Shown here in pieces: positions 24,603 through 34,234 of a stretch of DNA of 56,159 nt. This stretch comes from an uncultured SAR86 cluster bacterium (GTDB lineage Bacteria > Pseudomonadota > Gammaproteobacteria > Magnimaribacterales > D2472). The stretch's first letter is position 1; every line of letters begins with the position of its first letter. A model generated the notes under the pieces. That model searched no databases. It was given only the letters and a program-made list of their open reading frames with translations, and had not been told where the DNA came from. The DNA lies in NCBI GenBank assembly GCA_902557575.1, contig CACEAR010000006.1, positions 1 through 56,159 of the forward strand. The letters are read 5' to 3'. The translations under genes and the position numbers were made by a program.

Positions 24603-25823
24603 ATGAGTATGAATTTAAGACCTGAAGCCCAAGAATTATTAGAAAGAGTATCTAATTTTCTTGAGAGTGAGGTTGCTCCTAATGAAGCTAAATTTCATGA
24701 ACAAATAAAAACTGATGAAAACAGATGGAATTATTTCCCAGAGATTGTTGAGGAGCTAAAAGACAAGGCAAAATCTCAAGGTCTTTGGAATTTATTTCTG
24801 CCCGAAAGCGAATTTGGAGCAGGACTTACAAATTATGAATATGCTCATCTTGCCGAGCAAATGGGAAAATATAGTATGGGATCAGAGGTTTTTAATTGCT
24901 CAGCTCCTGATACCGGAAACATGGAAGTAATAGCAAGATATGGTAATGAAAAACATCAAGAAGAATGGCTTAAGCCTTTACTCGATGGCGAGATAAGATC
25001 ATGTTTTGGTATGACAGAGCCTGGTGTAGCATCTTCTGATGCAACAAATATGCAGGCGACTGCTGTTTTAGATGGCGATGAATATGTAATCAATGGAGAA
25101 AAATGGTGGACCTCAGGCGCAGGAGATCCAAGATGTAAAATTATGATATTTATGGGTGTCACTAACCCAGATAATGCAAAACATCAAAGGCATTCTATGA
25201 TCTTAGTTCCTATGGATGCAGATGGTTTAGAAGTCCAAAAAATGATGCATGTATTTGGCTATGATGATGCTCCACATGGTCATGCACATATCAAATTTAA
25301 TAATGTAAGAGTCCCAAAAGATAATTTACTTCTCGGTGAGGGAAGGGGGTTTGAAATTGCTCAAGGAAGATTGGGACCTGGAAGAATTCATCATTGTATG
25401 AGGGCTATTGGTGTAGGTGAGAGAGCACTTGAACTAATGTGTACTCGGGGAATAGACCCAAACAAAAATGCATTTGGTAAACCTTTAGCACAACTTGGTG
25501 GTAATTTTGATCATATTGCAGACTCTAGAATTGAGCTTAATGCAGCAAGACTGTTAACACTTGATGCTGCTCATAAAATGGATACGGTTGGAAATAAAGT
25601 TGCTGCAAGTGAGATTGCACAAATTAAAGTTATGGTTCCAAACATTGTTCTGGATATAATTGACAGAGCAATTCAGATACATGGAGGTGAAGGGGTTTCA
25701 CAGTTAACACCTTTAGCATCCATGTTTGCTCATATGAGGACTTTAAGGCTTGCTGACGGGCCAGACGAAGTTCATAGAAGAGCAGTTGCAAGGTATGAGT
25801 TAGGTAAATATATAATTAAATAA
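24603..25823 (+). CDS. Acyl-CoA dehydrogenase, ACAD10/11-like
   Basis: This 406-residue enzyme has the FAD-linked dehydrogenase layout: an N-terminal helical domain, a middle domain with [21 protein letters not shown] and [13 protein letters not shown], and a C-terminal domain with [19 protein letters not shown] and QIHGGEGVS, ending in [20 protein letters not shown]. The ADGPDEVH block is typical of the ACAD10/11 and FadE2-like group acting on long or hydroxylated acyl-CoAs. ATG at 24603 is used because GGGGA at 24593-24597 is well spaced; an in-frame GTG at 24591 overlaps that site. LysR control from the divergent gene is likely. Confidence 0.95.
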   Translation: MSMNLRPEAQELLERVSNFLESEVAPNEAKFHEQIKTDENRWNYFPEIVEELKDKAKSQGLWNLFLPESEFGAGLTNYEYAHLAEQMGKYSMGSEVFNCSAPDTGNMEVIARYGNEKHQEEWLKPLLDGEIRSCFGMTEPGVASSDATNMQATAVLDGDEYVINGEKWWTSGAGDPRCKIMIFMGVTNPDNAKHQRHSMILVPMDADGLEVQKMMHVFGYDDAPHGHAHIKFNNVRVPKDNLLLGEGRGFEIAQGRLGPGRIHHCMRAIGVGERALELMCTRGIDPNKNAFGKPLAQLGGNFDHIADSRIELNAARLLTLDAAHKMDTVGNKVAASEIAQIKVMVPNIVLDIIDRAIQIHGGEGVSQLTPLASMFAHMRTLRLADGPDEVHRRAVARYELGKYIIK

Positions 25824-25832
25824 GTTATTTTA

Positions 25833-25910
25833 GACTCTGTAGCTCAGTTTGGTTAGAGTGCTTGCTTGACATGCAAGAGGTCGCTGGTTCAAGTCCAGCC
25901 AGAGTCACCA
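25833..25910 (+). tRNA. tRNA-Val (anticodon GAC)
   Basis: The 78-base cloverleaf has acceptor GACTCTG/CAGAGTC, D arm GCTC/GAGT, anticodon stem CTTGC/GCAAG with loop TTGACAT (anticodon GAC), T arm GCTGG/CCAGC with TTCAAGT, discriminator A and encoded CCA. A TATAAT at 25811-25816 could serve as its -10. Confidence 0.97.
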
Positions 25911-25928
25911 TTAAAAGGGGAAGTTTTT

Positions 25929-27113
25929 ATGTTTTTCAAATTTTTATTTTTATTTTGTTTATTAATTAGTTTTAACCTTAATGCTGAAAACTTAGAAATA
26001 AAAGATCCAAATGAATTAGGTGTTAATCAATTAGATATAGATAGTTTATTTAATTTATCTTTCGAGGATGAATCTACTCAATCAGTTGTACTTCTTAAAA
26101 ATGGTTATCTTATTGGAGAAAGATATGCGGATGGTTTCAATAAAGATTCATACGGTACTTCTTGGTCAATGGCAAAGAGTTATTATGCAGCCTTAATCTT
26201 AATTTCCATTGATAAGGGCGAGATAAAAAGCCTAGATGAAAAAGCTTCAAATTACTTACCTTTTTTTGATGATGAGAGATCTGTTATAACAATTAGGCAG
26301 CTTTTAAACATGTCTAGCGGATTAGAGTATCCAGATCATCAACATGAAACAATGTTCTTTAGAAAAGATCATCTTGAATATTCAAGAAATGTGAAATTAG
26401 AAAAAGATCCAGATACTTTGTTTGAATATAACAATGTCAATTCCATGCTCTTAGGTGAGATACTTGAAGCTGCTACAGGAAAGAAAGCTGATATTCTTTT
26501 GGAAGAAAGAATTTTAAATAAGATTGGCGTTGAGAAAAAGACTCTTTGGCGAGATGAAGCACAAAATGTTTTAACTTACTGTTGTATTGACATGTCAGCT
26601 AGAGATTATGCTAAGTTTGGTCAATTATTCTCAAATGGAGGAAGCTGGAATGGCGAACAGATCATTTCTAAAGAATTAATTGATGAAACCTTCCAATATG
26701 TTTGGGATACGCCTAATTGGTGGACTGATGAGAAAAGGGGCTATTCCTTGCATTGGTGGGTATCAAGATATACTGAAGAATCAAAGATTTTCAATGCTAG
26801 CGGAAGATTTGGTCAGTACATTTTTGTTGATCCAAAGAATGATATTGTTTTTGTAAGAATAACTAAATACAAGCCTTCCGAAGGGTCTGTGCAAAAATGG
26901 GGAAATCTATCATGGTTAAGCGCACTCAATAATGTTGAGTTTCTGATTTGGTTTTATCAAAAGCTAGAAAAATGGGGATTTATATCAATTGAGGCAAAAG
27001 AAGGAAGAGAAGTTACTGTTATTACACCTAATACAGATAGAGATGGAGCTTCTAAAGAATTTTATGAAAACTACAGCTTAGTTTTAGATGCTATTGACGG
27101 ATTATCTTCTTAA
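25929..27113 (+). CDS. Exported serine hydrolase, class C beta-lactamase fold
   Basis: This 394-residue protein has a signal peptide (cut near LNA) and the catalytic SxxK motif Ser80-Met-Ala-Lys83, followed by the family block RQLLNMSSGLEYP and the second motif Tyr167-Asn-Asn. This combination is shared by esterases, DD-peptidases and 6-aminohexanoate-oligomer hydrolases of the beta-lactamase fold; NylB-like hydrolases are the closest pattern. Start ATG 25929 has AAGGGGAAG just before it; a longer frame begins inside the tRNA-Val gene and is not real. The stop abuts the convergent permease stop (TAATTA). The substrate cannot be told. Confidence 0.9.
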   Translation: MFFKFLFLFCLLISFNLNAENLEIKDPNELGVNQLDIDSLFNLSFEDESTQSVVLLKNGYLIGERYADGFNKDSYGTSWSMAKSYYAALILISIDKGEIKSLDEKASNYLPFFDDERSVITIRQLLNMSSGLEYPDHQHETMFFRKDHLEYSRNVKLEKDPDTLFEYNNVNSMLLGEILEAATGKKADILLEERILNKIGVEKKTLWRDEAQNVLTYCCIDMSARDYAKFGQLFSNGGSWNGEQIISKELIDETFQYVWDTPNWWTDEKRGYSLHWWVSRYTEESKIFNASGRFGQYIFVDPKNDIVFVRITKYKPSEGSVQKWGNLSWLSALNNVEFLIWFYQKLEKWGFISIEAKEGREVTVITPNTDRDGASKEFYENYSLVLDAIDGLSS

Positions 27114-28877
27114 TTAAAGCCATACAAATAGTATCATTGGTATTGAAGCTAAGACTATAAGAATATCTAACGGTAATCCAAGCCTCCAATAGTCAGAAAA
27201 CTTATAATTACCTGGACCCATTACTAAAGTATTACATTGATGACCAATGGGTGTTAAAAAAGCGCAACTTGCTCCAACTGCAACTACCATGAGAAATGGC
27301 TCTAAAGGCTGCCCTAATTGAAGAGCGATATTTACAGAGAAAGGAGCCATTATCACTGCCGTTGCAGCGTTATTAATTACATCAGTTATCAACATCGTAA
27401 TTATTAGAATGATCATCAAGACCCAAAAGATGTGAAGATCACCTGCTAAAGACACAACCTCGGTTGCTATTAGGGCAGTGATACCTGTTGACTCCAATGC
27501 TTGACCAATTGGGATCATTGCTGCGAGCATAATAACAATTGGCCATTCAATATGCCTATAAAGGTTACTTTTAAGTATTTTGATTCCCACAAATCCCAAC
27601 ACGCATAAAAGGAAAGCAGTAAGAACATTAATTACATTGAAGGCAGCAAGCAAAATAGCAGTCATAAAGAAAATTACTGCCTTTAAAAATCTACTTCTAC
27701 TAGGAAGAGTCGATATCTCTCGAGATCTAATTGGCATCAGGCCAAGATGGTTTATTTTTGCAGTAACATCTTCCTTGTCTGTATTTCTGACACCTAAAAG
27801 CAAAACATCTCCTATTTTAAACATTTGCTTGGAGAGCCTAGTTCTGAATCTGGCACCTTTTCTCCACATACCAAGCAAAAATAACTCTTCATAAGCAAGT
27901 TTTATTAAATAATTCTGCTTTCTTCCAACAAGCCTTGATCCTGGAGTAATAACTACCTCTATTTCATCAATTAATTCTTCTTTTAGATTATGAGAACTTT
28001 CAGCAATATTTAAACCAAATCTATCTTGAATGGATGAAATGTGATTAGGAGAAACTTTCATTACTAAGTGCTGATCAGCTCTTATCTTTGAGTTATTTCC
28101 AACTTTAGATACAGCTCCTTTTTCATTAACAAGTCCAAGAATTTCAGTTTCATTTCCTGCTTTTTTAACAAAACTTGAGAATGTTAGCCCAATTGCTTTA
28201 CTCCCCTCTGGAACAACTAGCTCGAATAAGAAGTTATCAAGATCTATAAGATTATTTGTCTTTGCAAGTTTTCTTTTTGCAACGAGTTTGCTGCTTATCA
28301 ATCCAATAAAAATTATGCTTAAAAAGCTTACAAGCAAACCTACATAAGAGAAATCAAAGAAATTAAATGCTTCCCCAGTGTAAGATTCTTTAAATTCAGC
28401 AATAATAATATTTGGAGGAGTACCAATAAGTGTATTCATTCCTCCTAAAATTGATGCAAATGCAAGAGGCATGAGAAACTTTCCAGCGTGCCATCCCATT
28501 TTTTGACAAGTTGATAGAGTTATTGGAAGAAGAAGTGCCATTGCACCTATATTGTTAATAAATGAAGAAAGAATGGCCGCAATGAACATTATTAGAAATA
28601 AAAACTGTGTCTCGCTTGGAGAAAATCTTCCAATAATATTTCCAGTTACAGCTGATAAGCCTGCATCCTGAAGGCCTTTGCTTATAAGTAAAACTAAAGC
28701 AACAGTTATAACCGCTGGATGAGAAAAACCAATGAAAGCATTTTCAATTTTTATGACATCAAAAAGTATTAGAAGGGCTAATGCACCCAGAGATACATAA
28801 TCATATCTATACTTACCTGAAATAAAAAAAACTAAAAGTCCAATAATTACAATGGACAAAATTAATTGATCATTCAC
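27114..28877 (-). CDS. SLC13-type permease with two RCK_C (TrkA-C) domains
   Basis: This is a 587-residue inner-membrane transporter of the DASS/SLC13 group, which carries anions such as sulfate or dicarboxylates with sodium. The N-terminal helices hold NNIGAMALLLPI and GTPPNIIIAEF (the SNT-like anion site), the middle 210-375 region holds two soluble RCK_C domains (VPEGSKAIGLTF and ITPGSRLVGRK mark their starts), and the C-terminal half repeats the transport motif (TDVINNAATAVIMAP, then GASCAFLTPIGHQCNTLV). Central RCK_C insertion is usual in this branch. It overlaps the upstream MscS gene by 8 bases. Confidence 0.92.
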   Translation of the reverse strand: MNDQLILSIVIIGLLVFFISGKYRYDYVSLGALALLILFDVIKIENAFIGFSHPAVITVALVLLISKGLQDAGLSAVTGNIIGRFSPSETQFLFLIMFIAAILSSFINNIGAMALLLPITLSTCQKMGWHAGKFLMPLAFASILGGMNTLIGTPPNIIIAEFKESYTGEAFNFFDFSYVGLLVSFLSIIFIGLISSKLVAKRKLAKTNNLIDLDNFLFELVVPEGSKAIGLTFSSFVKKAGNETEILGLVNEKGAVSKVGNNSKIRADQHLVMKVSPNHISSIQDRFGLNIAESSHNLKEELIDEIEVVITPGSRLVGRKQNYLIKLAYEELFLLGMWRKGARFRTRLSKQMFKIGDVLLLGVRNTDKEDVTAKINHLGLMPIRSREISTLPSRSRFLKAVIFFMTAILLAAFNVINVLTAFLLCVLGFVGIKILKSNLYRHIEWPIVIMLAAMIPIGQALESTGITALIATEVVSLAGDLHIFWVLMIILIITMLITDVINNAATAVIMAPFSVNIALQLGQPLEPFLMVVAVGASCAFLTPIGHQCNTLVMGPGNYKFSDYWRLGLPLDILIVLASIPMILFVWL

Positions 28878-29964
28878 TATTCTTTGGCAGAGACTCTACA
28901 AAAATGGATGAGGTTGGATACGCAAATTCAGAATTATTTGACTCGACAATTTTGATTATATTTTTAATAAACCTATGTTTAATCTTTTTAAAGTCAGAAA
29001 AGCCACAAACATCTGAATAGCAGAGAATTCCAACATCTATTGAGCTTGCTCCAAGCTCATTTATTGTTACAAGATGTTCTTGATTTGGATTGTCTACAAA
29101 GTCATCAGATTCTTCAATGTGTTTAGAAATTTGATCACAGATCTTTTCTAAATCCTCAAGAGAAGTCGAATAAATTAGGTTTATTACCCAATTAATTCTT
29201 CTGTATTCCATATTTCCATGGTTGATTAGTCTCATGTCAGATAAATCCTTGTTTGGAATTATCATTGGCGATGTGTCAAAAGTTTTAATAATTGTTGAAC
29301 GAAAACCAATAGTATCAACAACTCCGTGAAGTTGTCCCGGGACTTCAATTCTATCTCCAGGCTGGAATCTATTCTCTCCAATAATTAGGATCCCTGAAAT
29401 CAGGTTCTTAAAGAAATCTTGAGCACCCAGTGCAACTGCTACAGAGAATAAACCTAACCCTGCTACTAGGGGGCCAATTTGGATTCCAAAAAGTTCAAGA
29501 ATTATTGCAATACCGATAATCCAAACTATCACTCTTGAGGACCTTTCTAGCCATATTTGCATTGACTCCGTCAACCAAGAAGTAGACGACATGGCTGTAA
29601 AAATAGGATGTATTGAATTTGCTAATGCAGAAAAGATTGTAAAAATAATTAGAGCTTTAACAATATTTGAAGATATATCGCCTGCAACACCCTCAAGAGG
29701 CAAAATCATCGTTACTATGTATATACCGATTGTTACAGGAACATAGCTTAAGGGCTTTTTAACTGCTTTTAGAATTTCATCATCCAGTGAAGACTCTGTG
29801 CTCTTTGCAAGCCTTTCAATAGATGACACAACAACTGTAACTACAAATCCTCTTAGAAGAAAAGATAGCAACAAGACGGCAATCGAAGCAATAATTTTGG
29901 TCATACTTACGCCAAGAAGACCATTTACCCAAACCTCATTTAAAATTGCCAAAAAGTTATCCAT
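28870..29964 (-). CDS. Mechanosensitive ion channel, MscS family
   Basis: This 364-residue channel would open under membrane tension to release solutes on osmotic downshock. Four to five TM helices precede the pore helix AGLGLFSVAVALGAQDFFKNLISG, with the Gly/Ala-rich face typical of MscS. The beta domain follows at once: IGENRFQPGDRIEVPGQLHGVVDTIGFRSTII, then MIIPNKDLSDMRLINHG, and a C-terminal alpha/beta domain. It sits between the permease and the threonine dehydratase genes, overlapping both by 8 bases, so the genes are translated together. Confidence 0.95.
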   Translation of the reverse strand: MDNFLAILNEVWVNGLLGVSMTKIIASIAVLLLSFLLRGFVVTVVVSSIERLAKSTESSLDDEILKAVKKPLSYVPVTIGIYIVTMILPLEGVAGDISSNIVKALIIFTIFSALANSIHPIFTAMSSTSWLTESMQIWLERSSRVIVWIIGIAIILELFGIQIGPLVAGLGLFSVAVALGAQDFFKNLISGILIIGENRFQPGDRIEVPGQLHGVVDTIGFRSTIIKTFDTSPMIIPNKDLSDMRLINHGNMEYRRINWVINLIYSTSLEDLEKICDQISKHIEESDDFVDNPNQEHLVTINELGASSIDVGILCYSDVCGFSDFKKIKHRFIKNIIKIVESNNSEFAYPTSSIFVESLPKNSE

Positions 29965-30937
29965 TATTGATACCTAAAAGTTCATTGTATCTATTTGCAT
30001 CTATATTTCCACCTGACAGAATAGTGAAAATTTTTTTATTTTGACAAATCTCTTTATTTTGAAGTATGCATGCCAAGCCAATTGCTCCACTTGGCTCAAC
30101 AACTAGATCAAATTCATCATAAAGAATTTTCATAGCCTCAATAATATACTTATCATTTGCTGAAAGGCCCTTTGTATTAAGAGCAGAATTTATCCTAAAA
30201 GTAATTTCACCTGGTTGTGGATTTTCAAGCGCATCACACATGCCATGTTTTTTAGTTTTAATTGAGACTATATTATTTTGCAAGAATGATTTTTCATGAT
30301 CGTTCCAGTCTTTTGGTTCAGCAGTATAAAGTTGACAATCACTCAAGATATTTTTTAGAACAATTCCTGTACCCGCAGCTAAACCTCCACCGCTACAACA
30401 AACAACTGACATATCAAATTTTGTATCGACTTCATCCATTACTTCCAAAGCAGCAGTTCCCTGACCATAAATTACATTTAAATCATCGAAGGGTTTAATA
30501 AGTTTTCTTCCTTCTTCCATGGCAATACTAAATCCAATTTCCTCTCTGTTATCTTCATCTCTATCATAAAAAATTACCTCTGCACCATATTGCTGCGTCT
30601 TCCGTATTTTTATTTTTGGTGCATCAGAAGGCATAACTATCTTTGCGCTAGTTCCAAGCTCCCTTGATGCATATGCAATCCCTTGAGCATGATTGCCTGA
30701 TGAAAAAGCAACTACGCCTCTAGATTTTTCTTCTTTAGAGAGCGCTGATATAGCAGAAGAAGCTCCTCTTAATTTAAAAGAACCTGTTTCTTGAAGGCAC
30801 TCAGCTTTGAATGTTATGTCAGCTTTTAAAGCTTTGTTTATACTTATGCTTGAAAGAACGGGAGTTTGGTAAACAATTTCGGAAATCCTTGAAAAGGAAT
30901 CTTTAATATTTTTAAGCTCTTTTTTAAGCTCTAACAA
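29957..30937 (-). CDS. PLP-dependent threonine/serine dehydratase
   Basis: This 326-residue fold-type II PLP enzyme would deaminate threonine or serine, or racemise serine. The PLP lysine lies in GSFKLRGA near residue 54, the asparagine block SSGNHAQGIAYA follows, and the phosphate-binding glycine loop is CSGGGLAAGTG. There is no C-terminal ACT-like regulatory domain, so it is the catabolic/TdcB type rather than the biosynthetic IlvA. The start is a TTG at 30937, 3 bases after the upstream stop; an in-frame TAG just before it rules out a longer form. Coupling to the upstream gene would explain the weak start. Confidence 0.92.
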   Translation of the reverse strand: MLELKKELKNIKDSFSRISEIVYQTPVLSSISINKALKADITFKAECLQETGSFKLRGASSAISALSKEEKSRGVVAFSSGNHAQGIAYASRELGTSAKIVMPSDAPKIKIRKTQQYGAEVIFYDRDEDNREEIGFSIAMEEGRKLIKPFDDLNVIYGQGTAALEVMDEVDTKFDMSVVCCSGGGLAAGTGIVLKNILSDCQLYTAEPKDWNDHEKSFLQNNIVSIKTKKHGMCDALENPQPGEITFRINSALNTKGLSANDKYIIEAMKILYDEFDLVVEPSGAIGLACILQNKEICQNKKIFTILSGGNIDANRYNELLGINNG

Positions 30938-30940
30938 ATC

Positions 30941-31642
30941 CTACTTTGCCCTATCTTTAATAAAATAAGGGAGATAAACCAAATAAAATGCTGCAAGTGC
31001 AATTGGAAGAGTATATATAATATGCATAGGTGGATCCGGCATAAAGTCCATGATACTTCCACCAGCTGGTTTATCAGCTAGATACCAAAAATTAGCAGGC
31101 TCACCAAGAATAATATTGATGAAGTATATTGGGATAGCTAAAAGCAATGTAAACGCTATTACTCTGTTCATTTCATTGAAGTATGGTCTTTGGTTTAAGG
31201 CAATAACTGCATAAAAAACACCAAAAAGAATTAATCCATGTCCATAGAAGAACATAAGAAAATTCATGCTTGGGAACCCATAAGGAATATCTGGAGTCAG
31301 CAGCGCCATAGAGGCACCAGCAATTCCCCAAAAGAATGCACAATTAAAAAAGAACTTGTTTCCTCCAAGAAGATAAATCGCAATAAATATTAAGGAAAAA
31401 TCACACATATGGAATGGAAGCACTTCCTTCCAGCTGTAAGGCTCAACAACAAGATAAAGATCGCTATATGGCGAAAAGAAAGTATGAAAGATTGCTAGAT
31501 AACCTATAATCCTTCCAATTAATTCTTTTTTGTCAGAAAAATACTTATTTGTTATTTTTGGCAAAGCAATCATAACAGCAAAAATAATTGCAAGACCTGC
31601 TAAATGCGTTGTTCCAAATAAAATAAATTCTGGTCCTTCCAT
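30941..31642 (-). CDS. TIGR02206 family (YwaF-like) membrane protein
   Basis: This 233-residue integral membrane protein has about seven helices. It begins with FILFGTTHLAGL, and contains LPFHMCDFSLIFIAIYLL and GGSIMDFMPDPPMHIIYTLPIA, blocks characteristic of the TIGR02206/YwaF family; function is unknown. ATG at 31642 is preferred to a TTG four codons upstream because GGGAGAGA stands right before it. It is the first gene of the operon with the dehydratase, MscS and the permease. The divergent HNH gene shares its promoter region. Confidence 0.9.
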   Translation of the reverse strand: MEGPEFILFGTTHLAGLAIIFAVMIALPKITNKYFSDKKELIGRIIGYLAIFHTFFSPYSDLYLVVEPYSWKEVLPFHMCDFSLIFIAIYLLGGNKFFFNCAFFWGIAGASMALLTPDIPYGFPSMNFLMFFYGHGLILFGVFYAVIALNQRPYFNEMNRVIAFTLLLAIPIYFINIILGEPANFWYLADKPAGGSIMDFMPDPPMHIIYTLPIALAAFYLVYLPYFIKDRAK

Positions 31643-31657
31643 ATTCTCTCCCAAACT

Positions 31658-31685
31658 TTTATAAAAAGTATTGAATTGGTTTCAA
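31658..31685 (-). promoter_or_regulatory. Promoter of the TIGR02206-dehydratase-MscS-permease operon
   Basis: On the minus strand TTGAAA (31685-31680), a 16-bp spacer and TATAAA (31663-31658) lie about 15 bases before the ATG at 31642. It overlaps the divergent HNH promoter. Confidence 0.5.
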
Positions 31686-31699
31686 GGGACAATTATAGT
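31671..31699 (+). promoter_or_regulatory. Promoter of the HNH endonuclease gene
   Basis: TTGAAT (31671-31676), a 17-bp spacer and TATAGT (31694-31699) lie 31 bases before the TTG start at 31731. This shows that a start at 31671 cannot be right. Confidence 0.6.
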
Positions 31700-31730
31700 A
31701 TTTTTAAACTTAATTTACATAGGAAAAAAT

Positions 31731-32243
31731 TTGTCACGAGATTGTCTTCTTCTTAATGGGAATGGAAAGCCTGTTAGCTTTTTTCCACTTTCAGTTATTA
31801 ATTGGAAAACTGCCGTTAAACTCTTACTTGCAAGGAATGTTATTTTAATTAAGGCTCATGATGATCAGTATGTAAGATCTCCATCGATTTCTATTGAGCT
31901 CCCAAGTATTCTTATGTTAAAGAGATTTCACAAATTCCATAATTATGTAAAGTTTTCAAGATCAAATGTTTTCTTGAGGGATATGTATACATGCCAATAC
32001 TGCCAAAATATCTTCTCTAGGAACGAGTTGACTCTTGATCATGTTATCCCTAAATCTAAAAATGGACTTACTAACTGGGAAAATGTTGTTACTTCCTGCA
32101 AATCATGCAACTCTGCAAAGGGGTCAAGCTTACAAAAACCAATAAGAGAACCATTTAAGCCAAGTTTTTCACATCTACTGAATGGACATAAAATAGATGA
32201 GAACACTTTTCCAGACAGTGAATGGGCTAAGTATATATTTTAG
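31731..32243 (+). CDS. Small HNH endonuclease
   Basis: This 170-residue nuclease of the McrA/HNH type has an N-terminal domain (DCLLLNGNGKPVSFFPLSVINW) usual for a widespread bacterial HNH family. The nuclease core has CxxC at 88/91, TLDHVIPKS with the metal-binding Asp-His at 103-104, and CxxC at 123/126. The TTG start at 31731 is chosen because AGGA stands 6 bases before it, a promoter lies upstream, and the family begins at this point. It is a lone gene, so it is probably a housekeeping nuclease rather than part of a restriction system. Its cellular role is not known. Confidence 0.88.
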   Translation: MSRDCLLLNGNGKPVSFFPLSVINWKTAVKLLLARNVILIKAHDDQYVRSPSISIELPSILMLKRFHKFHNYVKFSRSNVFLRDMYTCQYCQNIFSRNELTLDHVIPKSKNGLTNWENVVTSCKSCNSAKGSSLQKPIREPFKPSFSHLLNGHKIDENTFPDSEWAKYIF

Positions 32244-34192
32244 AGATTATTTTTAATGATTTGATCCGTTAGGATAGCAGGTAAAATTTTTGGATTTTCA
32301 AAACCAGGCTCCCAATAAACATAGAAAGGCACACCAGATCTTCCATATTTTTTTAAAGATCTTGTGATGGCATCATTTCTATTTGTCCAGTCGGCTTTAA
32401 TATATTCGATATTTTTTTCTTCCAAAAGACTTTTAAAACCATCTTTAGAAAAAGCTGTTATTTCATTACTTTGACAAGTTATGCACCAAGCAGCTGTAAA
32501 GTTTATAAAGTAAGGTTGATTTTTATTTCTTAGATCATCCTCAATGCCTTCATACCATTCTGTAGCAGAACCAATGATTAGATTTTGTTCAGTTTCAATG
32601 TCCTCAGTTTCAGGAAGGAAATAAATCATGCTAAAAATTGATATACCAAGAAATATAACTTTATTTATTGTTTTATAGTCTTTTTGAAAGATCCAAAAGT
32701 TTAATGCCAATAAAAGCCAACCTATCAATAAGAAAATTACAAGGATTTGATTAACTTGAAGAGAGAATACCCAAAGTAACCATAATGCAGTAGCTAGCAT
32801 TGGAAACGCAAAGAACTCTTTTAGAGTTACCATCCAATCACCTGGTTTAGGCAAGAAATCTATTAATTTAGGATTTGCTGCTAAAAGCAAGTAGGGAAGT
32901 GAAAATCCTAGTGATAATGATAAAAATATTGGAACAGTTTCCCCTGAGGGCTGAATTAGGGCATATCCAAGAGCAGCTCCCATGAAAGGGGCAGTGCATG
33001 GTGATGCAACAACTACAGCTAATACACCTGTTAGGAATGAGGAGTAGTAACCGTTTTCACTGCCTCCAATATTGCCGAGCTTTGTAAGGGATTCTCCAAA
33101 ACTATTATCAGTTATTAGAACCAATGAAATGAAGACCATCACCAGGCTTAGCAATCCAACTATAAGTGGTGATTGAAGCTGGAAACCCCACCCAACAAAA
33201 TTTCCAGCCTGTTTCAATAAAACAATGGTTAAAGCTATAAACATGAAGGAAGCAATAACACCAACTGTAAAAACTAGGGCATGATTTCGAATTTTCCTTG
33301 GCGAGCTACCTCCCATCGAAACAAAGCTCAGTACTTTCAGGGAAATTACTGGGAACACACAAGGCATTAAGTTGAGAATTAAGCCGCCAATTAATGCAAA
33401 TATCAACGCAGTTATTAAGGAAAGGCCTTCCTCATTAAAATCCTCAAACTTACCATTAGATACGTTATAGCCAGTTCCATCTATATCCAATACACCAGAA
33501 ACATTTTGGAACTCGTCATTGAAAAGTTTTATAGAAAGGAAGTAATCATCATCCTTTTTATAAAAATTTTGTTTTGAAGAATAATCTATAGAATTATTTT
33601 CATCAGGAAAGAAATAAATTTCCTTGATTTCTTTATCAAAAGTAAACCTAATTTCCAAATTATCATCGTTAAGAGAAGTTGTAATTGGCAGAGACTTTGA
33701 TGGTATAGATTCTAGCCATTCATATATCAATGAATCATTTTCAATATCCAACAGGTTTGATGATATTTTTCCTGACTCAGGAATACATACATCTGCGCAA
33801 ATAAGAATGTCGGCAACCATTTCAAAATAATCGTCTGAATAATCAGCAGGAATTGATAAAACCATTGGATAAATGACAAAATCTTCGTACCCATAGGTCA
33901 TTAAAGGGGGGTACTCAATCTTTTCCGGAAGAGGCCATTTAATATCGCTTACACTGAAGCCTTTGGGCAAATCCCAGTCAATCACTATCGGTCCTCCTGA
34001 ATCTCCAGGATTTCTCCAATATGTATGCCATCCCTTATCCATTGAAACTTTTAAGCCAATGTTTATAGAAGTTCCCGGTACAAAGTCACTGTGATCTTTA
34101 ATTAAACTTATTCTGGCATGGCCAGTATCAACTATTTCAGCAGACCCAAAAAAAGAAAAGAGTAGCAAGATTGAAAAGATAGCTTTATTCAT
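32240..34192 (-). CDS. dsbD: Thiol:disulfide interchange protein DsbD (ScsB-like)
   Basis: DsbD passes electrons from cytoplasmic thioredoxin to periplasmic thiol proteins. This 650-residue protein has a signal peptide, an N-terminal periplasmic domain like that of ScsB (HARISLIKDHSDFVPG, GWHTYWRNPGDSGGP) instead of the short DsbD-alpha domain, then eight TM helices with paired Cys in LMPCVFPVISLKVLSF and VVASPCTAPFMGAALG, and a C-terminal thioredoxin domain with WCITC. All three redox centres are thus present or plausible; the N-terminal domain also has a Cys pair (ICADVCIPESG). The stop overlaps the end of the HNH gene. Confidence 0.92.
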   Translation of the reverse strand: MNKAIFSILLLFSFFGSAEIVDTGHARISLIKDHSDFVPGTSINIGLKVSMDKGWHTYWRNPGDSGGPIVIDWDLPKGFSVSDIKWPLPEKIEYPPLMTYGYEDFVIYPMVLSIPADYSDDYFEMVADILICADVCIPESGKISSNLLDIENDSLIYEWLESIPSKSLPITTSLNDDNLEIRFTFDKEIKEIYFFPDENNSIDYSSKQNFYKKDDDYFLSIKLFNDEFQNVSGVLDIDGTGYNVSNGKFEDFNEEGLSLITALIFALIGGLILNLMPCVFPVISLKVLSFVSMGGSSPRKIRNHALVFTVGVIASFMFIALTIVLLKQAGNFVGWGFQLQSPLIVGLLSLVMVFISLVLITDNSFGESLTKLGNIGGSENGYYSSFLTGVLAVVVASPCTAPFMGAALGYALIQPSGETVPIFLSLSLGFSLPYLLLAANPKLIDFLPKPGDWMVTLKEFFAFPMLATALWLLWVFSLQVNQILVIFLLIGWLLLALNFWIFQKDYKTINKVIFLGISIFSMIYFLPETEDIETEQNLIIGSATEWYEGIEDDLRNKNQPYFINFTAAWCITCQSNEITAFSKDGFKSLLEEKNIEYIKADWTNRNDAITRSLKKYGRSGVPFYVYWEPGFENPKILPAILTDQIIKNNL

Positions 34193-34200
34193 ATTGAATT

Positions 34201-34227
34201 AAAAAATGGGGCTTTACGCCCCATTTT
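34201..34227 (-). terminator. Intrinsic terminator of the hsp20 gene
   Basis: A 10-bp stem (AAAATGGGGC/GCCCCATTTT) with a 5-base loop lies 8 bases past the hsp20 stop, with a T run on the minus strand. It may also insulate the downstream dsbD start. Confidence 0.8.
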
Positions 34228-34234
34228 CTCATAC

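Noticed and set aside
25866-25928. 21-codon 5' extension of the serine hydrolase
   Set aside because: These codons lie in the tRNA-Val gene. The ATG at 25929 has a ribosome site and begins a signal peptide.
31671-31730. 20-codon 5' extension of the HNH gene
   Set aside because: The segment holds the gene's own -35 and -10, and family similarity begins at the TTG at 31731.
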